Made by a program: the position numbers and the translations under genes
DNA from: Variovorax sp. Sphag1AA
Lineage (GTDB): Bacteria; Pseudomonadota; Gammaproteobacteria; Burkholderiales; Burkholderiaceae_C
Length of the DNA stretch: 64,000 nucleotides
NCBI RefSeq assembly: GCF_014192575.1
Contig: NZ_JACHYC010000001.1
Location: 1,054,001-1,118,000 of the forward strand
Direction: 5' to 3'
Notes under the pieces: model-generated
Told to the model about the DNA's origin: nothing
Databases searched by the model: none
The model's input: the letters and a program-made list of their open reading frames with translations, nothing else
In this document: positions 34,016 to 41,003 of the stretch, one piece after another
How positions within the stretch are numbered: the first letter of the stretch is position 1
Layout: each line of letters starts with the position of its first letter

Positions 34016-35008
34016 ATGAAAAAGTCGATTCTCATGGTCGCAGGTACCCTGCTCGCCGCCCTCCTCGCCGCCACGCCGGCCATGGCCCAGAAGAAGACGC
34101 TGGCCGTCGTCGTGAAGGGCCTGGACAACCCCTTCTTCACCGTGCTCGGCGATGGCTGCGCGCTGTGGAACAAGGAGAACGCCAGCTCCGAGTACACCTG
34201 CCTCTACACCGGCCCGGCTTCCAGCGCCGACGAGGCAGGCGAAGTCCAGATCGTGGAGGACCTCATCAACAAGGGTGTCGCCGGCATCGCGATCTCGCCG
34301 TCGAACGCGCCGGCCATGGCGACGATGCTCAAGGCCAAGGCCCCGAAGATGCCGATCATGACGATCGACGCCGACCTCGCGGCCTCGGATCGTGCGCTGC
34401 GCAAGACCTATCTCGGCACCAACAACTACGACATGGGCGTGCTGATGGCCAAGCACCTGAAGGAACTCAACCCCAAGGGCGGCACGGTGTGCATGCAGCT
34501 CGGCAACGTCGCTGCCGACAACATCAACGCGCGCGCGGCGGGCTTCCGCGACACCGTCAGCGGCAAGAAAGGCATCGACCGGCTGAAGGGCGAAGGCGGC
34601 TGGACCGAGATCGCCGGCTGCCCGCTCTTCACCAACGACCAGATCGACCTGGCGAATCAGCAGATGTCGGATGTGTTCACCAAGAACCCAAAGCTCAATG
34701 CCTTCATCCTGGTCGGCGGCTGGGCGCAGTTCGGTCCGCAGGCCTACGCGCAGGTGACCGACCAGGTGATGCCGAAGCTGAAGTCCAAGGAGCTGATCAT
34801 CATCGCGGGCGACACCTTGCCGCCGCAGCTCGATGCGCTAAAGGCCGGACGAAGCCACGCGCAGATCGGCCAGCGCCCGTTCGAGATGGGCCACCGCGCG
34901 CCGGTCGTGCTGATCGATCTGATCAACGGCAAGCAGGTCGCGGACCCGCTCTACACGGGCCTCGACGAATGCGTGCCGACCAACCTGGACAAGTGCCCGG
35001 CGAAGTGA
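34016..35008 (+). CDS. ribose/sugar-type ABC transporter substrate-binding protein
   Basis: 330-residue periplasmic binding protein of the RbsB type. Signal peptide MKKSILMVAGTLLAALLAATPAMA; then KTLAVVVKGLDNPFFTVLGDG, VEDLINKGVAGIAISPSNAP, TIDADLAASDR (hinge), and GRSHAQIGQRPFEMGHRAPV. The protein has several Cys in the mature part (CALW, YTCLY, VCMQ, GCPLF, ECVPTNLDKC), which may form disulfides. The ligand is probably a sugar or sugar-like compound. AAGGAG ribosome site. Its stop overlaps the GTG start of the ATPase gene. Confidence 0.92.
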   Translation: MKKSILMVAGTLLAALLAATPAMAQKKTLAVVVKGLDNPFFTVLGDGCALWNKENASSEYTCLYTGPASSADEAGEVQIVEDLINKGVAGIAISPSNAPAMATMLKAKAPKMPIMTIDADLAASDRALRKTYLGTNNYDMGVLMAKHLKELNPKGGTVCMQLGNVAADNINARAAGFRDTVSGKKGIDRLKGEGGWTEIAGCPLFTNDQIDLANQQMSDVFTKNPKLNAFILVGGWAQFGPQAYAQVTDQVMPKLKSKELIIIAGDTLPPQLDALKAGRSHAQIGQRPFEMGHRAPVVLIDLINGKQVADPLYTGLDECVPTNLDKCPAK

Positions 35009-35748
35009 CGTCCGTGCTGGAGCTCTCCCGGATCTCCAAGCACTTCGGCGCGATCCAGGCACTGACCGATGTGTCGCTGTCGCTGCGGGCCAGCGAGGTC
35101 GTCGGCCTGATGGGCGACAACGGCGCCGGAAAGTCGACCCTGGTGAAGATCGTCGCGGGCAACTACCCGCCCAGCGACGGGTCGGTGAGCATGGCGGGCC
35201 GTCAGGTGGTTTTCCACAAGCCCGCCGACGCGCGTGAGGAAGGCATCGAGATCGTCTACCAGGACCTCGCGCTGTGCGACAACCTCACGGCCGCGGAGAA
35301 CGTCTATCTCGGCCGCGAGCTCACGTTCGGCATGGGCCCGTTCAAGGTGCTGAACTACCGCGCGATGTTCCAGCGCGCGGGCGAACTCTTCGCCGAGCTG
35401 AAATCCGAGACGAGGCCGCGCGATCTCGTGCGACGCATGTCCGGCGGCCAGCGGCAGGCGGTGGCAATCGCGCGCACGCGGCTGGCCGATCCGCGCATCG
35501 TGCTGATGGACGAGCCGACCGCCGCGATCAGCGTGCGGCAGATCGCCGAGGTGCTGAGCCTGATCCGCCGGCTGCGCGATCACGGGATCGCGGTGGTGCT
35601 GATCAGCCACCGCATGCCGGACGTCTTCGCGGTCGCCGATCGCATCGTGGTGCTTCGCCGGGGCATCAAGGTGGCGGACAAGCCGATCGCGCAAAGTTCG
35701 CCAGAAGAGGTGACCGGGCTGATCACCGGCGCCATCGAGTACGCCTAA
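35005..35748 (+). CDS. ABC transporter ATP-binding protein, single-domain
   Basis: 247-residue ABC ATPase. Walker A GDNGAGKST, signature RMSGGQRQAVAIAR, Walker B RIVLMDEPTAAIS, and H-loop VLISHRM. The start is GTG 35005, overlapping the previous stop (GTGA); no in-frame ATG fits. Sugar importers of the RbsA/MglA class normally carry two fused ATPase domains (about 500 residues); this one has a single domain, so it would act as a homodimer, as in FrcA-like systems. 'EPTAAISV' is the RbsA-family variant. Nine bases to the permease ATG. Confidence 0.9.
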   Translation: MTSVLELSRISKHFGAIQALTDVSLSLRASEVVGLMGDNGAGKSTLVKIVAGNYPPSDGSVSMAGRQVVFHKPADAREEGIEIVYQDLALCDNLTAAENVYLGRELTFGMGPFKVLNYRAMFQRAGELFAELKSETRPRDLVRRMSGGQRQAVAIARTRLADPRIVLMDEPTAAISVRQIAEVLSLIRRLRDHGIAVVLISHRMPDVFAVADRIVVLRRGIKVADKPIAQSSPEEVTGLITGAIEYA

Positions 35749-35757
35749 GGAGAGCCG

Positions 35758-36783
35758 ATGTCCGCGACGCTCGAAGAACACATCGACCGCCGCGCCCATG
35801 GCACCTGGCTCGGCTGGCTGGTGAGCCAGCAGACCTTCTGGGTCTCGGTTGCGGCGGTGACGGCCTTCGTGGTGCTCTCGCTCGCGAGCGACGTGTTCGC
35901 GACGCAGCAGAACCTGTTCAACGTCACGCGCAACTTCGCCTTCGTCGCGATCATCGCGATCGGCATGACGGCCGTGATCATCACGGGCGGCATCGATCTC
36001 TCGGTGGGCGCGGTCTTGGTGCTCTCGGGCATGGTGATCGGCATGACGATGCATGCGGGCATGTCGATCTGGCTGGCCGTTCCGCTGGCGCTCGGCGCGT
36101 CGCTGGTGGTGGGCGCTTTCAACGGGCTGATGATCGCGTACGTCGGCGTGCCGCCGTTCGTGGTCACGCTGGGCATGCTGTCGATCGCGCGCAGCCTGGC
36201 GATGGTGCTGTCGAACAACCGCATGGTGTACGAGTTCGGGCCCGACCAACCCAGGCTGCTGGCGCTCGGCGGCGGCTTCGTCAACCTGGCATTGCCCTTC
36301 ATGGACCCGATACGGATCCCGAGCCCGGTCATCTTCCTTCTCGTGCTGCTGGTCATCGCGAGCATCGTGTTCCGCTGGACGCGATGGGGTCGCCATCTCT
36401 ATGCCATCGGTGGCAACGAACGCGCGGCGACCATGACGGGCGTGCCGGTGAAGCTGGTGAAGGTCAGCGTCTACATGTTCTGCAGCCTCTGCGCGGGCAT
36501 CGCGGGCATCCTCGAAGTCGGCTGGCTCGGCACGGTGACCACCAGCCTTGGGCAAGGCATGGAGCTGTCGGTGATCGCGGCCTCGGTGATCGGCGGCACC
36601 AACCTCGCCGGCGGCATCGGCACCGCCTTCGGTGCGGTCGTGGGTGCGGCGCTGATCGAGGTCATCCGCAACAGCCTGATCCTGCTTGGCATCAGCACCT
36701 TCTGGCAAGGAACCTTCGTCGGCAGCTTCATCATCGTCGCGGTTCTGTTCGACCGGCTGCGCGCACGCGGCGCGAACGACTGA
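35758..36783 (+). CDS. RbsC-type ABC transporter permease
   Basis: 341-residue inner-membrane permease of the BPD_transp_2 family, with eight or more hydrophobic helices. AIGMTAVIITGGIDLSVGAV, VVGAFNGLMIAYVGVPPFVVTLG, RHLYAIGGNERAATMTG and SVIGGTNLAGGIGTAFGAVVGA are the characteristic blocks. It forms the channel for the binding protein and ATPase just upstream. AAGGAGA ribosome site before ATG. Ends the three-gene importer operon; the MFS gene follows 87 bases later. Confidence 0.94.
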   Translation: MSATLEEHIDRRAHGTWLGWLVSQQTFWVSVAAVTAFVVLSLASDVFATQQNLFNVTRNFAFVAIIAIGMTAVIITGGIDLSVGAVLVLSGMVIGMTMHAGMSIWLAVPLALGASLVVGAFNGLMIAYVGVPPFVVTLGMLSIARSLAMVLSNNRMVYEFGPDQPRLLALGGGFVNLALPFMDPIRIPSPVIFLLVLLVIASIVFRWTRWGRHLYAIGGNERAATMTGVPVKLVKVSVYMFCSLCAGIAGILEVGWLGTVTTSLGQGMELSVIAASVIGGTNLAGGIGTAFGAVVGAALIEVIRNSLILLGISTFWQGTFVGSFIIVAVLFDRLRARGAND

Positions 36784-36870
36784 GCGCGCCCTGCGCCGCT
36801 CGCATGGCCGATGTATAACCACCGGCACCCCGCCGCGTTGGCGACAACCAAGAAAGAGACAGACAACAGA

Positions 36871-38169
36871 ATGGAATCCATCGAACAACGCACCATCTCC
36901 AAGATCAGTTGGCGGCTGTTGCCGCTGCTGATGGTGAGCTATTTCATCGCCTACCTCGACCGCGTCAACCTCGGCTTCGCCGGCGCATCGATGTCGAAGG
37001 ACCTGGGCTTCAGTGCCACCGTGTTCGGCAATGCGGCGGGCATCTTCTTCATCGCCTACTTCCTGTTCGAAGTGCCCAGCAATCTGGCGCTCGAGCGCTT
37101 CGGCGCGCGTCGGTGGATCGCCCGCATCATGCTGAGCTGGGGCGTGCTCTCGATGGCACAGGCCTGGGTCGGCGGCGCCACGAGCTTCAACGTCGTGCGC
37201 TTCCTGCTGGGTATCGCGGAGGCCGGTTTCTTCCCGGGCGTGATCTTCTATCTGACCTTGTGGTTTCCCGCGGCCTATCGCGCGCGCATCGTCGGCTGGT
37301 TCATGTTCGCGGTGCCGATCTCGACCGTGATCGGCTCGCCCATTTCAGGCTACATCCTCAACATGGACGGCTTCTGGGGCATGCATGGCTGGCAGTGGCT
37401 CTTCATCCTCGAAGCGATACCCGCCATCATCCTGACCTTCGTCGTGTTCTTCTACCTGCCGGATCGTCCGAAGGACGCGAAGTGGCTCACGGCCGAGGAA
37501 GCTGCCTGGCTTCAGACCCGGCTCAATGCCGAGCGCAGCAATCGCGAGTCCATCCACAGCATTTCGTGGAAGCAGGCCCTGCTCAACTGGAAGGTGATCT
37601 CGCTGGGCATCGTCTACATGGGCATCACGGTGCCGCTCTATGGGCTCAGCTTCTTCCTGCCGCAGATCATCAAGGGCTTCGGCGGGCTGAGCAACGTGGA
37701 GATCGGCTTCATCAACGCGTTTCCGTATCTCATCGGCTCGATCGCGATGGTGCTCTGGTCGCGCTGGTCCGATGCGCGGCGCGAACGCAAGGTCTTCCTG
37801 CTGATCCCGCTGGCCTGCATCTTCTTCGGGCTGGTGGCGGCGGCGCAGATCAGTTCGCCGGTGCCGAAGATGGCGGCCGTCACGGTGGCGGCGGTCGGCA
37901 TCTTCTCGGCGCTGCCGGTGTTCTGGACCGTGCCGACCGCACTCCTGAGTGGCGTCGCAGCCGCAGCGGGCATCGCGTGGATCAACTCGATCGGCAATCT
38001 CGGCGGCTACATCGGCCCGACGATCTTCGGCGTGCTCAAGGACCGCATGGGCAACGACTTCTACGCGGTGCTGTTCCTCGCGGCGCTGTCGGTCGTAGCG
38101 ATCGGCCTCGTGATGGCGGTGGGGCACGACAAGCGCGCCGAACTCGGCGCCGACGCAGCCCGCGCCTGA
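36871..38169 (+). CDS. MFS transporter, anion:cation symporter (phthalate/tartrate) type
   Basis: 432-residue major facilitator with 12 predicted helices. RVNLGFAGASMSKDLGFSATVFGNAAGIFF and ALERFGARRWIARIMLSWG match the ACS family, which imports tartrate, phthalate, galactarate or similar organic anions. The cytosolic loop YLPDRPKDAKWLTAEEAAWLQTRL separates the two halves. A TATAAC box about 50 bases upstream may be a -10 element, without a good -35. It may be a second uptake route for the compound the ABC importer handles, or an unrelated gene. Ends one base before the convergent gene. Confidence 0.92.
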   Translation: MESIEQRTISKISWRLLPLLMVSYFIAYLDRVNLGFAGASMSKDLGFSATVFGNAAGIFFIAYFLFEVPSNLALERFGARRWIARIMLSWGVLSMAQAWVGGATSFNVVRFLLGIAEAGFFPGVIFYLTLWFPAAYRARIVGWFMFAVPISTVIGSPISGYILNMDGFWGMHGWQWLFILEAIPAIILTFVVFFYLPDRPKDAKWLTAEEAAWLQTRLNAERSNRESIHSISWKQALLNWKVISLGIVYMGITVPLYGLSFFLPQIIKGFGGLSNVEIGFINAFPYLIGSIAMVLWSRWSDARRERKVFLLIPLACIFFGLVAAAQISSPVPKMAAVTVAAVGIFSALPVFWTVPTALLSGVAAAAGIAWINSIGNLGGYIGPTIFGVLKDRMGNDFYAVLFLAALSVVAIGLVMAVGHDKRAELGADAARA

Positions 38170-38170
38170 A

Positions 38171-38530
38171 TCAGCGGTGCTTGAACCACGCGGGATCGGC
38201 AGGCGCCCTGATCTCGCGTGGTATTTCGTGCAGGCCAAGACCGAACAGCGTCGCAAGTCGGCACTCCCACGTGCGGCGGCCCCATTCGAGGTCGAGCCGA
38301 CCGCGGATCGTGATGCCGAAGGTCTCCTCGCCGCTCGATCCCACCAGCCTCACTCGTCCGGCCTTGCGCAACGCCTCGATGTCGTTCTGGATCACCGAGC
38401 GGTTGGCCGCGTCGACCTTGTTGAGTGGAACACCGGCCAGCCGCCGGCATAGAAACGAAGCCGTCACGGCTTGGCGGCCTTCCAGCGCGAGCGCGCCGAG
38501 CAGGCGGACCTGACCCGTCGTCAATTTCAT
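38171..38530 (-). CDS. small winged-helix-like protein, unknown
   Basis: 119-residue cytoplasmic protein. The N-terminal half LTTGQVRLLGALALEGRQ, then NKVDAANRSVIQNDIEALRKAGRVRLVGSS, reads as a helix-turn-helix with a beta wing (FGITIRGRLDLEWGRR). The tail HEIPREIRAPADPAWFKHR is unstructured. A GGGGG stretch precedes ATG 38530. It may be a small regulator. Neighbours are the convergent MFS gene and, in the same direction, the Crp/Fnr gene. Not recognised as a named family. Confidence 0.6.
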   Translation of the reverse strand: MKLTTGQVRLLGALALEGRQAVTASFLCRRLAGVPLNKVDAANRSVIQNDIEALRKAGRVRLVGSSGEETFGITIRGRLDLEWGRRTWECRLATLFGLGLHEIPREIRAPADPAWFKHR

Positions 38531-38665
38531 TTGAACCCCCTGAGCCGCCTCTTTGTGGACGGCGATTGTTTGAATCGGGGGGCAGTGTAGAGACCGTGCC
38601 GGGCCCTGTCCCGGCCCACAGCGCCAACCAGAAAATTCCCGCCCAGAAACCAGCCGGATCGGCGT

Positions 38666-39298
38666 CTACCAGGCCGAAGGCAGCTTCCGGAGGATCACCA
38701 TGCGGCCATCGCGTTGGCCGATGTAGCCGCCGGCGGTGAGCTCCTTCATCACGCGGTTGACCATCTCGCGCGAGGCGCCGACGCGGTCCGCGATGTCCTG
38801 CTGAGTGAGTTTGTTGCGCATCACACGCTCCTCGCCGACGGCGTCCGAGAGTTCCGTAAGCACACGCACCATGCGGCCGTAGACATCCTGCAGCGCCATG
38901 CTGCGCACCTGGTCAGTGAGGCGCCGCACCATGCCGATCAGCTTGCGGGTGAGGTGCACCGCGAAGTCCGGCTGCTCTGCCAGGAACTGCCTCAGTTCGG
39001 TGCCCTGCACCACCCGGCAGGTGCACGGCCCCAGCGCCTTGATCGACGCCGAGCGCTTTTCGCCGTCGATCGCCAGTTCGCCGAAATATTCACCGGGACC
39101 GTACTCCGTCAGCACCACTTCGCGGCCGTCCTCGGAGCTCGCGTAGACCTTCACCCGACCACTCAGAACGATATAGAGCGAATCGGTGGTATCCCCTTCA
39201 TTGATGAGGATCGTGTGCGCGGGAAAAGTGCGGGTCACGCCGTGCGGCGCGATAGCGTCGAGCAGGGATTGCGGCAGGCGTTCGCTGGCGGAACTCAT
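38666..39298 (-). CDS. Crp/Fnr-family transcription regulator
   Basis: 210-residue regulator. Cyclic-nucleotide-binding-like beta-roll (HTILINEGDTTDSLYIVLSGRVKVY; GPGEYFGELAIDGEKRSASIKAL), dimerisation helix, and C-terminal helix-turn-helix LTQQDIADRVGASREMVNRVMKEL. The FNR iron-sulfur Cys cluster is missing, and the phosphate-binding cassette (GELAIDGEKRSA) has the key Arg, so it is nearer CRP than FNR. GGAG eight bases upstream supports ATG 39298 over an earlier Met. A CRP-like box at 39369, in the divergent region, suggests autoregulation and control of the phospholipase-D gene. Confidence 0.9.
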   Translation of the reverse strand: MSSASERLPQSLLDAIAPHGVTRTFPAHTILINEGDTTDSLYIVLSGRVKVYASSEDGREVVLTEYGPGEYFGELAIDGEKRSASIKALGPCTCRVVQGTELRQFLAEQPDFAVHLTRKLIGMVRRLTDQVRSMALQDVYGRMVRVLTELSDAVGEERVMRNKLTQQDIADRVGASREMVNRVMKELTAGGYIGQRDGRMVILRKLPSAW

Positions 39299-39368
39299 CG
39301 GATGCTCCGGGCTGCGCGCTGAGGGATGCGGCAGCCCCGTACGGCGAATTATCAAACCCGCCAGCCGA

Positions 39369-39384
39369 TGTGATCAATGTCACT
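39369..39384. promoter_or_regulatory. CRP-like binding site TGTGA-N6-TCACT
   Basis: TGTGATCAATGTCACT matches TGTGA-N6-TCACA at nine of ten specified positions. It lies 70 bases upstream of the Crp/Fnr ATG on one side and 57 bases upstream of the phospholipase-D-family start on the other, a normal distance for both. It is the natural operator for the adjacent Crp-like protein. Confidence 0.65.
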
Positions 39385-39440
39385 TTTGGCGTGGGCACTG
39401 CGTCATGGCAGAGCAGTGGCGCGCGACATAGATTCGCAGC

Positions 39441-41003
39441 ATGTCGCACAGGCTCCTTCGCATCCTCCTGCTGCTGCTGTCGGCCGTTCTCGCCGCCTGC
39501 GCGAGCCTGCCATCGCCCGTCGCGCGATCGGCGTCGCAGGCACGCACCGATGTGGCCGACACGCGGCTCGTGGCCGTGGCCGCGGCATCGGTCGATGCCC
39601 GGGCCCCGCATTTCTCGGGCCTGCGCCTGCTGCCGGCCGGCGACCAGGCCTTCGAAGCCCGTATCGCGCTCACGCGCGCGGCGGAAAAGTCGATCGACGT
39701 GCAGTACTACCAGATTGCCGATGACGCGTCGGGGCGGCAGTTCCTGCGCGAGCTGCGCGACGCAGCCGATCGCGGCGTGCGGGTGCGCGTGCTGGTGGAC
39801 GATCTGCAAGCCGCCGGGCAGGATGCCCTGCTCGCCGGCTTCGCTTCGCATCCCGGCATCGAGGTGCGCATGTTCAATCCGCTCGCAGTGCGCGACGGCA
39901 GCGTGGGCAGGCGGGTCTTCTTCTCGATGAACGAGTTCTCGCGCATCAACCGCCGCATGCACAACAAGCTCTTCGTCGCGGACAGCGCGATCGCGATCAG
40001 CGGCGGCCGCAACATCGCCGACGAGTACTTCGGCCGGAGCGAGCCCGCGAACTTCATCGACATGGACATGCTTTCGGCCGGCCCGGTGGTGGCCGAGATG
40101 GCGTCCGTCTTCGACGCCTACTGGAACAGCCCGCACGCCTATCCGATCGAGGATCTCGCGACCGGCATCAGCACCGAGGCGGCGCGCTGGCACTTCGACA
40201 AGGTCACCACGGCGGTGACGGCGTCGGACGCGATGGTCTCCGAGCGCGATTCACTCGACCAACCCGCCATCGGGCCGCAACTCGCCGCCGGTCGCATCCA
40301 GCTGCAGATGGCCGCGGTGCGAGTCGTGGCGGATTCGCCGCGCAAGGCCGATGCCGACAACGAATCGCTCGCAGACGGCGTGGTGATGAACGGCAACCTC
40401 GACCTGATGCAGTCGGCCCATTCCGAAGTGCTGATCGCCTCGCCCTACTTCGTGCCTTCGCGCCGCACGATGGACGTGCTCCAGCAGGCGGCGGACCACC
40501 AGGTGCACGTCTCGATCATGACGAACTCGCTCGCTACCACCGACGAGCCGCTTGCGCACTTCGGCTATGCCCGCTACCGGCAGGCCCTGCTGGAACGTCG
40601 CGTGGCGCTCTACGAGCTCATGCCCGATGACGACGAGCATGAAGCGCACACCGATGGCCCTCGCGGCTCGCTCGGCCGCCTGCACGCGAAGCTCGCGGTG
40701 GTGGATCGCCGCTGGCTCTCGATCGGATCGATGAACATGGACCGCCGCTCGGCGCATTCCAACACCGAGATGAGCCTGATCGTCGACAGCCCCGTGCTCG
40801 CGGCGCAGGTGGTGGGCCTGCTGTACAACGACCGCCTGCCGCGCAGCTACCAGGTGCGCGCGACCCCGACCCGCCAGGGCATCGAATGGGTCTCGCAACG
40901 CGGCGATGCGGAAGTGGTGCTGAACAGGGAGCCCAAGGCCACCGCCGCCCGCCGGATCCGGCTGCAGATGCTCTCCGCGATGGTGGACGAAGAGCTTCTG
41001 TGA
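39441..41003 (+). CDS. phospholipase D/cardiolipin-synthase-like lipoprotein
   Basis: 520-residue exported protein. Lipobox-like LLSAVLAACASLP (Cys near residue 20), then two HKD domains: MHNKLFVADSAIAISGGRNIADEYF and RLHAKLAVVDRRWLSIGSMNMDRRS. IDVQYYQIADDASG and LVDDLQAAGQ are family landmarks of the YmdC/ClsC group. The reaction is phosphatidyl transfer or hydrolysis on membrane phospholipids, outside the inner membrane. A paralogue is at 55060. Its TGA stop forms the palindrome TGATCA with the convergent gene's stop. Confidence 0.9.
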   Translation: MSHRLLRILLLLLSAVLAACASLPSPVARSASQARTDVADTRLVAVAAASVDARAPHFSGLRLLPAGDQAFEARIALTRAAEKSIDVQYYQIADDASGRQFLRELRDAADRGVRVRVLVDDLQAAGQDALLAGFASHPGIEVRMFNPLAVRDGSVGRRVFFSMNEFSRINRRMHNKLFVADSAIAISGGRNIADEYFGRSEPANFIDMDMLSAGPVVAEMASVFDAYWNSPHAYPIEDLATGISTEAARWHFDKVTTAVTASDAMVSERDSLDQPAIGPQLAAGRIQLQMAAVRVVADSPRKADADNESLADGVVMNGNLDLMQSAHSEVLIASPYFVPSRRTMDVLQQAADHQVHVSIMTNSLATTDEPLAHFGYARYRQALLERRVALYELMPDDDEHEAHTDGPRGSLGRLHAKLAVVDRRWLSIGSMNMDRRSAHSNTEMSLIVDSPVLAAQVVGLLYNDRLPRSYQVRATPTRQGIEWVSQRGDAEVVLNREPKATAARRIRLQMLSAMVDEELL

